Shown: one piece after another, positions 36,301 through 51,300 of the stretch | How positions within the stretch are numbered: position 1 is the first letter of the stretch | Layout: each line of letters starts with the position of its first letter | Assembly: GCF_000237925.1 (NCBI RefSeq) | Contig: NC_031497.1 | Coordinates: forward strand, 27,072,205-27,136,204 | Source of the DNA: Schistosoma mansoni | Lineage: Eukaryota > Platyhelminthes > Trematoda > Strigeidida > Schistosomatidae | DNA: 64,000 bases | Direction of reading: 5' to 3' | Notes under the pieces: generated by a model | Seen by the model: only the letters and a program-made list of their open reading frames with translations | Databases searched by the model: none | What the model was told of the DNA's origin: nothing | Made by a program: the position numbers and the translations under genes

Positions 36301-39300
36301 TTTGAACTGTATAACCTAGCCCCATATAAGCAGTTGTTAAGCAATATCTAGTTATTTTGCTGCCTTACTACCCACCCCAACACACTGAGGCAAAAATTTA
36401 TAGGTCCCTCACTTGTGCACAGAAATTCACCCCTCAGAATCAACAAATTGAAGTCCGATTTCCAGTATTTGTTTTCAGTATTCGATGTTATTTTATGGGG
36501 TACATCGCATATTAGTATTGAAACTTTTCAGTGTTAGCCAGATCGATTTGTTGTTTGGTGTTCATGATTTATTTATTTATTTAAACATAAATATTGCTAC
36601 AAACAGTCACCAAATATATATGTGCCACACTTCATTCGACTTGTGTGAGGACTAAAATACTGCCCGATCACCCAAACCTAAACAGATAGTTCGCTTAGGC
36701 GGCCACATCCTGAGCCTTTGACCTACACGTCTGATCCACAAGACAGTGGAACAACATTTGGAGATGCCGTCCCATGGTAGTCCATGATCAACAATAGGTT
36801 TACATGCCGTTTGTTCTCTCAAGATCCTGTAGTTCGTATGCAGTATTAGTTTCTGATCAGGGTATTCCAAGTCCAATAGCTGAATCCTTGTGTCCACCAA
36901 CCCGGTTAAAGCTATGGACATTCGCCTTTCTTCCCTTTAATTTCGTAAACAACACGCTGTCGGTGAGTAGGACTTTACTGTCATTGGTTGTATGCACGTG
37001 GCGATGTGAGTGTATTTGAAGATGAACAGCTGACTCTCTCCTTTTTCGACTATACCAAGGCATTTGTAGACACAAAGTTGCCAACTATGAAGCTGTTTAA
37101 TTCATTTTGGTATTCATTAAGTTAAGTTTGTTACACGTCGATATACGGCTCTTCAAAGCCAACCTCTTAGGATCCTAATACTGTTTGCACATATCGAAAC
37201 CTGTAGAAGAAACGAACCACTGAGAGGAGTTTAAGTTGAAGATTAACGTGAAAAGAATCATTAATTTCACGTATAACAATAGTACAAACATGCGAAACCA
37301 ACTCGCTTATAAAACTATAATCTGACACCGTAAGTCTGTTTTAGGAGCTCTGCTAATATTATTTGGGGTTAGAGTTTTTGCATGGGCTATTATACTTGCT
37401 GAATAACCAGATCGACTTAGGTTTTCGGTGGTAGTTTTAGTCGACTTCAAAAGAATTTCGGCTTATATTTAAGGACATTGATATGTGGTCTGGTGATAAA
37501 ATTACACGATATTGAATTGGAAACTGAAGTATTTTAAACACTCATAAAATAATAGCTTAAATATTCCCCAAATATCTATTGTTATCATCATTATTACTAC
37601 TATTATTATTGCAGATGAATGCGGTATACTCAATGATTCAAATTCATCATCTTGGTTGCGACGTCTATTTACGTCAAGTTTATTTAATTTAGATATGACA
37701 ATTCAATATTTATTTAAATCAGAGGATGTAAATGTACAAATGTATTTAGGTAAGTGTGGTTTATTGATAATAATCAGTAGTAGGGTCGTGGAAACATACT
37801 AAAAACTCATTTACTAGGCATTTGGGTATAAGCCACGTTAAAAGTGCAAGGACCACTGATACTACCTGGTTCCCCTAACGGAAGCTGATGGAGTGGAGTT
37901 CAAACCATTGTCTTACTGACCGAAAGTTAAGCACCCTGACCAATAAGTCACCACTCCACGAGGTAACCATCCAGTGATCAAAGGTTCCCAATGGATGTCT
38001 AACTTAGATTGATTCATGATCCAGTAGCTGAATTTATAGTAACAATCTATTTATCTCTAGTCATATTAACTGCCCAATGATCATTTTGTTTTAAACTTTA
38101 CGTTCAAGCCGATTGTATCATAATGATTTGTAAATTAAAGGATTGTTGCTTGTGTGATTACAGTAATTGGCTTTTAATTACTAGGTTGCAGGTTCTAACA
38201 CCGCTCTATCTATTTCGGTTTGGGCAGTGAGGTATGGTTCAAAGCCTTATTGATAAACATGCACTTTATAAATGTGAAACATTTATTCGATTTACAAATT
38301 ATCCATTCTTCATTATTACCATACCATTTACTATTCAAGTGGCTTAAGTACTAGAAACAACTTTAAGTTTTAATGAATAAAACATGCAAAAGATGGAAAT
38401 GTACACCTAAGTGTCAAATCTCTTCATTTGTCTAAAATATACGCTTATCAAGCCCGAAATACAAGGATATGTATCCATATCTATTTATTTATTTAAACAC
38501 ATAAATATTGATACAAAGGGGCACCAGATATATACGCGCCGCACAAATCTCATTTGATTTGTGTGAGGGCTGTGATACTACCCAGGTGCCCAAACTGAAG
38601 CATGTGGCTTTCTTAGGGGGCCACACCCCGAGCCTTTAAATCAAAGGTCTGATCCACATGACAGTGGAGCATCGTGAGGAGATGCAATCCCATGGTAGCC
38701 GGTGATCAGCGATTGACTCATACGCCAGTATTGGTTTGAAATCAGGGTTTTCCAACTCCTCTAGGTGAACTTTCAGTGTCCACCAACCCGGTTGGAGCGC
38801 CGGACATTCGCTTTCCGTCCTCTCAATTTCGTAAACAACAGTAATGCCACGAGAAGACAGTGAGTAGGACTATATATAAATACTTTCATTACCAAAACAA
38901 TGAAATACCATTACAGTGATCCATTAAAGGTTTCAATGTATATTCTATTGTATATGAAAAAATTCAGCTGTTATCAGTCCATATACATTTTTCATATTCA
39001 TTTTTTCTTCACTTTATTAACAGCTGATCGATTATTCGGTTTTCCAGAATCTGATGTAGACTTTTACCTATTACAACTTGTCTCTCTTTATGAAAAATCG
39101 CCTTCATTAGCAGAACACTTAACTAATTATTTCATATACCGGTAAGTGTTTTCTAATTTTTATGTTGGCGATAACACACGTCATATTTTATAGTGTGGCA
39201 AAAAACATGATATCGAGAGTGGTGGTCAGGAGTAATTTTCTGTTAGTGGTGTGCTCTCTGACCCGGATGATTTTATTGTGAAGCTATCATTATCTATTCA

Positions 39301-42300
39301 GGTGTCATTGTTAATTGCAGCCGAAAAATAAGGTTATTGAGTCTCTTTCTCCATAAACATTAAATTAGTTCATTCTAATGACCTCGTCTAGTTGTCCTTA
39401 AAAGTATCCAGATTGATTGCTCCACTAATTTAACATCTGGCTATTCAACTGGTTCATCAGTCAGTCAGCTACAACGTAGGACCAGGCACATTTATGCATC
39501 GGTCCAAGTTGCCATACATCGTTAGCACAACAAGATCAACACCGGATTCATAGAAGTAATTAATTTGGTGGTGGTAGTATATGAAAGAAAGATTGTATAT
39601 AAGGATATAGTATAGGAAGAAAGACAGATATGAAGCAATTTTAATCTCAAGGTTTAAGGGAAGATAAAGAGTGTATACACCTACGCCATTGTGATCGATT
39701 CTGAGCCATGTCACCCAGAGTTTCCAACCATTGGTTACGATAGTCACGCGGACCCCAACCAGGTAGTCTGCATCTACCAACATGGCTCAGATTAGAAGTG
39801 AGTGACTTCAAGCACTGATGCCACGTTTTGGTTTGGTCGCCCCTAACTCTTTTCCAACCATCCCCTACACTGGTCAACATTGCGCGTCGTGGTAATCGGT
39901 GTTCAGGTATACGTAGCACTTGGCCCAACCATTTCAGTCGATGAAGATTCATTACCTCATCAACTGATTTACCATCATTCCCTAATACCCTGAGTCTAAC
40001 CTCACTATTACTTACCCGGTGATACCAGCAGATGCAAGCAATATTTCTAAGGCATCTGTGGTCAAATACTAGTAACCTACGAGTATCTTCTACTCTTAAT
40101 AGCCATGTTTCACGGCCGTAAAGTAGAACAGAGCGAACTGCTGCGCAGTATACTCGTCCTTTAATTGATAGACGGATATTTCGTCTTCGCCATAGGTGAC
40201 GTAAGTTGTTCTTCTAGGGGTACTTGAAAAGGAAATTGGGTTAGAAGTGGTCTTAATGACCTGAGAGCGTGACCGCAGTGCCCAAGGGACAACTGCTTGA
40301 GGTCGGTCACACACGACCTTTTTGTGGGTAGTTTTTGTGTTAGCTCCGTTCTTCAAAGGACCTTACCGCCGGAGACGGATATCCGTGGGATAAGGCGAGG
40401 TGTGCATTTTTAGGGTCGACCTTTTCTAACCCCACCCCTCCTTGTGGGAAGGCAGCATCGCTGTCATGCTGGTTGTCTGAAGGAAACACCTTACTGCTGT
40501 CACACCTCTGTACAGTCAGCAGTACGACATCGCCTTCGGACCTTGGGTTTGCTGCTTTTAGTCTCACCGCTCTTCAACCGACCTGTCTGGCATGGTAGGA
40601 CCTTGAGGAACGATTGTTCCAGCCAGCATAGCTCGATTGGTTCATCACGATAGGCAAGCCCGACCACCACATCAAGGTAGCAGCAACGGTCGGGGTTCAA
40701 CTGGTTGACCTCCATTGTATAAACTGAATCTATGAATCAGAATCTTTACTGATTGTTTCGATGAAATTAACATCTGCACGGATCAATATTAGAGATAAAA
40801 TATCTTGTTGCTTGAAGGGTATTTCTTGAGGGACATGAAAAGGAAGTTAGATTAATGTTGGTCTTAACGACCTGGGAGCGTGACCGCAGTGCCCAAGGGA
40901 CAACTGCTTGAGGCCGATCTCGCACCTCCTTTCTGTGGGTTTTTTTTGACGTGTTAGCTCCGTTCTTCAAAGGGCCTTACCGTCGGAGACGGTAATCCGT
41001 GAGGTAAGGTTAGGCGTGACATTTTTAGGGTCGACTTTTTCTAACGCCTTCCTTCCTTATGAGAAGGCAGCATAGCTGCAGATGCACGTTGTCTGAGGGA
41101 AACACTTTACTGCTGTCACACCCCTCTACAGTCAGCAGTACGACCTAACCCTCAGACCTTGAATTGCTGCTTATGGTCTTACCGTTCTCCAATCGACCTG
41201 CCTGGTATGGTGGAACCTACAGGAACATATGTTCCAGCTAATATAGCTCGGTTGGGTCATCACGATAGGCGAGCCCGACCACCACGTCAAGCTAGAAGCT
41301 ACGGTGGAGAGTGGCGACGAAAATCCATATGGAATGTTAAAGTATGTTATTTTTAGATTCAAAACCTACTTTACTCTGATACCTTCAGTTAATGTTTTTT
41401 TGGTTTGTTTGTATATTTGACTGTTAAAATGAAAGTGCTTTAATATTTCTAAATGCATGCACTCCGTTAGTGCTGATCAAATTCTGCTGATCAACATAGG
41501 GGTTATTGAATGTTATTGGTATCATGAACCAATTTAAGTTAGACATCCATTTAAAACATGTAAGCAATGGACAGCTATTTCATGCTAGCATGGAACGTCT
41601 TAGCAGCGAGCCTCCATGACCATAGGAGAGATTGAACCCAAGACCTTTAGTTTTGTAGTGAACGCTTAACCTTGAGACCATTGAGTTGGTGTCCTATGAT
41701 ATACTTGTCTAATTTCAATTAATTGATGTCATAGTTCATCCACCTTCCTTTGTATTTGATGGTTACTTCCCTCACATCTAATACGGTTGAACTCCACTAG
41801 TCATAGTTTCTCTCGATCAAGTTCCATGTATATATGTATATATTGTCTTTTTTAATCCACTATTTCTTCTTTTTTCCTCTTTTCTACCTTTTAAACATCT
41901 TATTCAGATGTACAAAATCTGTTTCATTTGCAATAAATCTTGTTTGGTTATTGGACACATTCAGTTCACATTCATATAATCCATTGAAACGTGTCTCATC
42001 AATTCTACATAATCGTCCATCATCAGTGCCAATATTCTCTTATGTATCTAATCAATTGTATTTAATGAATTCCAATGATCATTCTCAATCAATCAACAAT
42101 AGTAAATCTATGAAATTAAAATCTAGTTCATCAGTTATTACACCTTTACAAGAATTAGATTATCATCATAATAATAACATTGGTGATGTAAATGACAATA
42201 CAATTGTGACTCCAACTCCTATTACAACTACGACAGAATTATCCAATGATAATCGATTTGTGTATACTGCACAAACTTTACGGGATTTATTACTACCTAT

Positions 42301-45300
42301 TGATGAGACTACATGGGGTAGTTTTATTCCACAGTCGATAGTCAATGGAAGGTGTGTGTGTGTTTATGTAAAGTTACCATTTTTCCTATGTTATTGACTA
42401 ATTTCTGTTCATTTAAACCTTTTTTTCTAACCTAAGAAGTAGTAAGTGTATCGATACATTATAGTTCCAGGTTAGTATTATATATTGCTCGCATCTGCTG
42501 GGATCACCGGGTAAGTAATAGTGAGGTTAGACTCAGGGTATTAGGGAATGATTGTAAATCAGTTGATGAGGTCATGAATCTTCACCGACTGAGATGGTTA
42601 GGCCACGTGTTACGTATGCCTGAACACCGATTACCACGACGCGCAATGTTGACCAGTGTAGGGGATGGTTGGAAAAGAGTTAGGGGCGACCAAACCAAAA
42701 CGTGGCATCAGTGCTTGAAGTCACTCACTTCTAATCTGAGCCATGTTGGTAGATGCAGACTACCTGGTTGGTGTCCGCGTGACTATCGTAACCAATGGTT
42801 GGAAACTCTGGGTGACATGGCTCAGAATCGATCACAATGGCGTAGGTGTATACACTCTTTATCTTCCCTTAAACCTTGAGATTAAAATTGCTTCATATCT
42901 GTCTTTCTTCCTATACTATATCCTTATATACAATCTTTCTTTCATATACTACCACCACCAAATTAATTACTTCTATGAATCCGGTGTTGATCTTGTTGTG
43001 CTAACGATGTATGGCAACTTGGACTGATGCATAAATGTGCCTGGTCCTACTTTGTATCTGACTGACTGAGCTGTAAAGCGTAATCTTTAAAATTAGAGGA
43101 CATTCGTAGTTTATTAGTAATGCCTGAATACGTTTGGACTATAGAGTAATCGATTGTTGGGACAAGACTAGATAAAGATAGCAAATCAATCGTCAGTGTA
43201 ATGAATCTTCATCGACTGAGAGGATTGAGGTATGTATTATGTGTGCTCAAACACGTGATATCTCACAGTGCAATGCTTGCTGGTGCAGGAAGTTTAAAGT
43301 GACTGGAATTAGTCTATGAGTTCATTCGCTGTTGAACTGAGCCCTGTTGGTCAGCCAGTCAGTCAGTCACAACGTAGAACTTCGTACGTACGTACATCAG
43401 TTCGAGTTGCCATACTACATTAGCACAGAGATGCAGTTGTCGATTCAAATCCCTATTGGTAGATGTCGACTATCTGGTTATGATGATATGAGTTAGAGTT
43501 TATGGTATTCATCTTGGAGATTTCTACTCCCCATACTGACTAGTAGGAACTAGAACCGATGCACATATAGGCTAATTCCTACATTGTATCTAACTGACGG
43601 ATACAACATATTACGTTGGTCTATACTGTTACTGATTATTATAAAATAAAGCAAGAGTGAATTAAACAAACCGTTCACTTCATACAGATCACTTTACCAT
43701 GTTACTTTCGTATATATATTTATTTTAGCTCCAACATGGGATCGTATAATAATGTTAATACTCATCATACACATAATACTTCACCATTATCTAATTGTAA
43801 ATTATCTCCAAATATTCATTATAATATCGGGCATAAACGAAGTACATCTGATGTAACAAGTAAGTAAGATATTATTCAATTACTTGACCTGTTTTATTCC
43901 ATTGATGAATTATTTTATAGTCAATACTTAAATTAGTTATATTCTGTTACTTATATCACTAACTGATCTTAATTAGATAACTATGGATAACTAAGATGTA
44001 GTGAACAGCTGTTACGACCTAATACGGAATCCTCAGCATCTTGCATCCATAACCTCATCAAGGATCAAATCCAGGCCTCTCGGCAAACACGACCTTAAGA
44101 ATACTAAGCTGGAATCTAATGGTGTACTTGTCTAGCGTAATAATGTACAACCAACTTCTAATTTTATTGATCGGTAACTGTCTCATACCTGACATAATGA
44201 AAATCCACTGGTAACAGTTTCTCACTAAAATTTCGGAAACTATCTCTTGAAGTTACCCACCAGCGTGGACATAATAACTATTATTATTGGTATATGAGAT
44301 TGCTGAAGATTGTTAACTTTCGAAGTTTACATGAATAAACTAATCTTAGTTAGACAACCATTGTCGTATTTCCCACTTGGGAGGATCTTAAACGCTATTG
44401 GTTCGTTGTATCTTTTACTATGTTATTTTTGTAACGCTTCCCAAGGACAATTTTATGTTGTATATATACGTTTGATTTGTGCCTGTTGTGATTGCTTGTG
44501 CTTCTGACTGCTTTCAGAATATATTTCCTCACTTCGAACTTGGACTTCCTGCTCCACTTAGCGTGGCTAGGACGCGTCAGAATAGCTAGCTTATTGGCCT
44601 TTGTTCATTCTCAGATTAGGGAACTCGTAATCTTTTCAAATATAACAATTTGTATTGCCTATATGTGGAATGATAATTAATTAGTTTTTTTTAAAAATCA
44701 TTGTAAGCCAACTGGTTGTACTACCCGTCTATGTTTAATCCAAGTAAGTAGTACGGCGATGTTTAAATCAAAAAATTATCTTAAGTTTATTTATTCATCT
44801 GAACACATAAACATTGATACAAGGAGGCAACAAACATATATATGCGCCACAATTCATTCGATTTGTGTGAGGATTGAAATACTGCCCGATCACCCAAACC
44901 TAAACAGATAGTTCGCTTAGGCGGCCACATCCTGAGCCTTTGACCTACACGTCTGATCCACAAGACAGTGGAACAACATTTGGAGATGCCGTCCCATGGT
45001 AGTCCATGATCAACAATAGGTTTACATGCCGTTTATTCTCTCAGGATCCTGTAGTTCGTATGCAGTATTAGTTTCTGATCAGGGTATTCCAAGTCCAATA
45101 GCTGAATCCTTGTGTCCACCAACCCGGTTAAAGCTATGGACATTCGCCTTTCTTCCCTTTAATTTCGTAAATAACACGCTGTCAGTGAGTAGGACTTTAC
45201 TGTCATTGGTTGTATGCACGTGGCGATGTGAGTGTATTTGAAGATGAACAGCTGACTCTCTCCTTTTTCGACTGTACCAGGGCATTCAGGGGCACTTGTC

Positions 45301-48300
45301 TTAAAATTGGATGATTTGACTTTTAATCAGTCGTACAAGAATGTTTGTTTGTGTTAGTAAATCCCCGCCCTATTATGGAAATTCTTACAAATACACGTAC
45401 ATAGGTTAATCAGGTTTCGTGCGCAAGGTTTTCTTATATTATTGATGAATGTCATAACTTTAGAACATAATGTCCCACATTTTTAATTTCGGTCGTAACG
45501 TTCATCCGACAGCGGTTAGTCCCTGGTGAAAATCATCATAGAACTGATGTAATTTCCATAAATAATTAGGTAACTGTTGGGATGACCCTGCATTTTTCTC
45601 GCAAGCGACATAACAAGCTCAGGGGTCATCAAGGAGCATTTCAACCAATCAACGATTAATTAGAAGTTATATGAAGTTATGTTACTAAAATAACAAAAAT
45701 GGAAAAGTCACATGTGGAGATCCTGATTGGCTGATTAACACACTGCTACTATGTTTAGCAGTATTCTAGAACTTTCAGTAAAAACTCAAGGACTCTTAAA
45801 TTACTATAAAATCCCTATATTTTCTGTACATAAATGAACCCTGTAGTAAAGTGCTTCCCGCACACTTTGTGCCTTTTCTCTGGTCTTCGAGTCGATGTAT
45901 AGTTCTAGCTCGGGGGTTACGGAACTAGCTTAGGGGAGCGAATATAGCGTTCAATCGTCCAGACGTAACAGTAACCTATTATTATTATTGTTTTGTCGAA
46001 AGAGTTTATGTAAGCTAACGTAATTTATAGATGATCTACGTAACAGGCACCCAAATCAAAGCAGGTTACTTTCTTATGTGGGTCACTCCTACAACTTTTG
46101 ACCTAGAAGTTTAATCTATAAAGTAATAAAGCGACGTCAGTAGATACTATGCCATGATAACCTGTAGCCAAAATAGACTCGTACTTCATTCGTCCCGTTG
46201 GTATCCTGGAGCTAATGTATACTTTTAATTTAAAATCAGGGTTTCACAACTCCTCTCTTATAAACCCTTCGAATCAACTAACTTGACTTAAGTGCCGGTC
46301 CTTCCACTGTTCTCTTTTACGTTCTAAAATAAAACACCCTCTTCATGTAAAGTCAGTCAGCAAAACTCCCCTGACATTGATTATAAACACATGATTGTAT
46401 GACAGCTTTTCAGGGTAGGAAAAGTGGATTTACCCCACCCTCGACCATAGCAGGATATTTAGGGGAATAAACACCACCTACAATAAATATTTTTCTTAGT
46501 TTTTTTTCACAATGAACATTTCATTATGATCTATAACACAAGCTTATCCACTTAGAAACAGGAAAAATCACTAAGAGAAATTAAAATTTTTTTTTTTAAA
46601 AAAATCAATAAACGTTTGTGTGTTAATTACCATTATTATTGTTAATCGTATTCCTTCTACCTTTTTAATTATTGTCATTAACACACTGGTTCGTTCTTCT
46701 TATTAATTGTTTGTTATTCGTGTGTGTGTGTTTGTGTTGGTGTAGTAACAACGTGAAGAATCGATTTTATTGAAAGTAATAAACACATTTGTTTTATTGT
46801 GTATTTAGGAAACATACATACGTACTTATGTATATTGGTGACGGTAAAGTAAACCCTTAATCTTCATTTATCGACATTAGACAATCACCTGATAATGAAG
46901 TGGTAATTTAAAATAATTCTACACATATCTATGTGTAGCGCTCGAACATTGAATGATCATTGTTATCTTATCAGGGAAAGCTAGCCCACCGATTCTTCGA
47001 ATATGAACGACACTCCAAGTGTAAGAGGTAACAATACTAATCAGTTGCTCACATCTGATGTAAGTGTAGCTAGGTTCGAATCTGAGATATAATGGATGAA
47101 GGTTGGACGCCTTAACTACTAAGCCACTGCTTGTAAAGAGAAACCGTAGAAGAAAAATAACGGTAGTTGAAGATATTAATAATAGAGAACATTATTTCAA
47201 AACGTAAAGAATGGATACACCTATGCCTCGAGTAACTGGTATTGAACCATATCATTCATTGTCTTCAACTATAGATCATATAAATGTGAGGTTGGTAACT
47301 ATTCTGTGACCATTCAATTTTAAATATATCAGTCCTACGAGGGGTGAGTAGCAGCTTGAATAGCTCATTGGTAACATCTCAGACTGAATCTGGACGACAC
47401 GGGTTCAAACTCCATTGATGGGACGAGTTCCTTCAAAACTACAGGTACGCCTTATTGACGAGCGACAAATAAGCACTCTAGGATTTAATTTGTCCTACAG
47501 ATGTTCTGTGGAGATTATGGAATTTTCGTAGCTTTACATCACAGATTGACTACGGTTGGGCACAATCAGTGGAAATTAGGACGGACTAGACAGTTTTTTT
47601 CCAAGGTTTAGAGCTCCTTAGCAATGCACATCTATGACTTCACTAGGTATGGAACTTGGGACTTACAGGTTTTGCAGATAGCTCCTAACCACCAGACCAT
47701 GGAGCTGACATCCAAAGGTTTACATGTGTAATTTCAATCAATTTACTATATCACGCAACCACCATTCAATATCATTGGTAATTGACTGTCTCCTTACAAT
47801 ATGTTCGAACTCCACTGGTTACTGCTCCTCATTATAACTTTGGAAATAACTTCTCAAGACTAGTAACTAGTAGCACTGCATTTTCTGAGCTAGTTAATAG
47901 AATTACGAGGATCTGATTATCAACCTATACAACATCGTCACTATCTACTTCAAACTAATTCCTCAATGGTAAGCTGAGTTGAGTGGTGGTCAGCAGTGAA
48001 ATCCAGGACTCCCCTTTTTGTCTTATTTGGGACTCACCAGCTGGATATAGCTGTATCCCAGAGTTGATGTTCATTCTGGGACTCGAACCCAGCACCATTC
48101 GCTTCTAATGCTAACACGTCACCCACTTAACGACCTATTTCACTTAGCCACTGGTTTATGCAATAGGTTGAATTTTGATTTATTTATTTTGATTATATGA
48201 ATCTTTCCATTCATATTTAAAGCTGCAATTGATCATTTCATTTTAGCTTATGGGCATCCTGTGCAGATTGCCTCGATATTCCTATTAAGTCACAAACATT

Positions 48301-51300
48301 TTGAGCAAAAGTGGTTGTTATTTATGTTTTGCTCTAAACTGTTTGTAAGTTTTTCAGAAGGGGGTTTTGTGGAGATTTTAGTAATTTTATACATTGGAAA
48401 TCATGAGTTAATTGAAGTTAGACCACCATGGAAAACCTGGAAGCACTGTACGACTGTTTCGTCCTATTGTGGGACTCCTATAAGTTTATCAATGTTTAAT
48501 TGAAATTACATTCCATGTTTCATCCATAGTCCGTTGCTCTTCATCATTCTAATTGTGTTTTATCTTTTCAATATACACACACATGCGTACAGGTTCAAGA
48601 AATTATCATTATTATGTAGATAAATCCAGAAATCGTATTGTCATGGATCAATTGGATCTAATCAATAACCCTGAAACTAATCAATCCATAGTAACAATAA
48701 CTTCTAATCAAAATCGTTGGTCTTCATCACAAGATTCAGCTGTTTGTTTATCAACTGTCGACGTCATAAATGATGATGTTGTAAACAATCCAATAACAAC
48801 TACTTCTAATGTTGTAACCAATCAAATATCATTAAATTCAATATGTCCTATAATAAATCGTTCTTTATTAATGAATGAAAATCGACATTCTTTACATCAA
48901 TTACATTTGAATAATCTTGATGAAAATCCACTTAAATCAAGTATGAGTATGAATAAGGTATGTGAAAGTGTTTTGAAACTTATTTTTTTCCTGGTTAAAA
49001 AAATGTACTTACTTATTTACTTACGCCTGTTACCCCTCGTGGAGGAGCATAGGCCGCCCACCAGCATTCTTCATCTAACTCTGTCCTGGACAATCCTTTC
49101 CAGTTCTTTCCAGTTTTTATTCATCCTTTTCATATCTGCTTCTATTTCCCGGTGTAATGTGTTCTTTGACCTTCCTCTTTTCTGCTTCCCTTCCGGATTC
49201 CAAGTTAGGCATTGTATGGTGATGCACATTGGTGATGTAGTTTTACTAAATAATTATCATATAGAGATTTTGTTTATATTTTGGATATATTTGGATAATT
49301 TGAAGGTATTCTACATACTTTGAGATCTAATGATCCTAGATCTTTTCTCAATTGAATCAGATATGGGCATTCGTTAAGAGTTACAGACTAGAATGAAGCG
49401 ATTGCCCACTTTTTTCCTCGTCCTTAATGTGTGTATACATTAAGCGCTCACAAAATACAATGTAGTTTAAAGGAACCATATGATATGGTCAACAAGATCT
49501 TAATTCACTAGAGAGTTAGCGACTTTTAAAAGTAATATTTGGCAATCGTTCATGATATTTCATTATATTTGTTTTTTTTTTTCGAATTGATTAATCACTG
49601 GGTAATAGTGATCAAGGTCATTTTTTGTCTGGTTCTTGAGGGCTGATTAAATCCTACTGATCAAGTTGCAATGTGGTCACTAGTTTAAGTAACTCGATAT
49701 CTTGTGCACCACATTGATATATTAGATGGTTGTGAGTAGTTGACAGGAAACTCTTAACGACTGCTCACTAATAAATCAATTTTGCGAACGTATCAATTCC
49801 ACAAAAGAAATCATTCACAACGTGAATAGCTTGATGGTAATGAAACTAGGTGATTCGTAGTCGAATCCACTGTGAGTCATTAGTTATCTCAAGGTTATCA
49901 ATATACCTTACTGACAAGTGCCTAATAACACGAAACCTAGATCCAAGGAGTTTAATCCGAAATGATACGCAAAACAAGAAGACGAAATAATCTTTTTAAC
50001 ATAATAGTTAAGATTTATTAGTATTAGGTCTTGTAAAGAAAGGGGTTGAAATTATAGATGATAATGAAGAGACAATAAATAACAATACGCTATTATCAAA
50101 TTATTGGAGGGCAGCCATGATTGGCCTCTAAATGCCCTGGTACGTCCGAGAGTGGAGAGAGTCCGCTCTCCCTCTCCAAATGCTCTCACATGGCCACGCG
50201 AATATATAGCCTCTGACAGGGAAGTCCTACTCACTGCCTTCTCGCACCACGGGTGTTGTTTACGAAATTGGGAGGACGAAAAGCGAATGTCCGGCGCTTT
50301 AACCGGGTTGGTGGATGTGGAGGGTCCACCTAGGGGAGTTGGCAAACCCTGATTCCAAACCAATGGTGCACATGGGCTCCAGTATCCTGAGGGAACAAAT
50401 GGCGTATGAATCAATCGTTGGTCACCGGCTACCGTGGGAGTGCGTCTCCTCACGATGCTCCACTGCCTGTGGACCAGACCTTCAGGTCAAAGGCTGTGGG
50501 TGTGGCCCCCTAAGAAAACCACCTGCTTCAGTTTGGGCACCTGGGTAGTATCACAGCCTTCACACAAATCAAATGAGATTTGTGAGGCGCATATTTATCT
50601 GGTGCTTGCTTGTACCAATATTTATGTGTTCAAATAAAATAAATCAAATGATTGATAATCAAGGAGCCCAGATGACATAAAATGCAAGTTAACATCATGA
50701 GGGAGTATCATTGGAATTTTTTTACTTGAATTTGTAAACGACAGTGAAGAGATAATGTGACTGACAAACGTTAAAATAATAGAACTATTTTACTATGGTA
50801 ACGAGAGATTTACCACAATTTTTTTCGGCATACTAATGTCAGGACGTAGGCGTTTAATGCTAATGACCTCTGTAAAACGAAGTAAATATGTTCTCTGCTT
50901 GTTAATTATTTTAAACGCTCCTGAATCATCTGCGTTATGTCCACTATTTATTGAATTTCCGGTGATCACACTCGTATATACTTCCTTTCAGACACAACTG
51001 ACGGTGAATATGTTACGAAAACCTTATTGATGCACTTCTGCCATTCATTCGAATATACAGGCTTCCACAACTATATGTAAATCTGTAAATAAATTTGGCA
51101 GTGACCTCAGATCCACTCTTAATTTTTCTAAGGAAAATCTAGTGTTAAACATCAAAAAACAAATAGGAGGGAAGCTATTTTAAAGCTATTTCAATCCTTT
51201 TATCGACCCTGCCTGATATCTCCTCACCTTTGAATCCAAGCGGATAAGGACTAGTTTTTGTTGACAGTTGTTTCTTCTGTACTTTCTGTACTTCATTATA

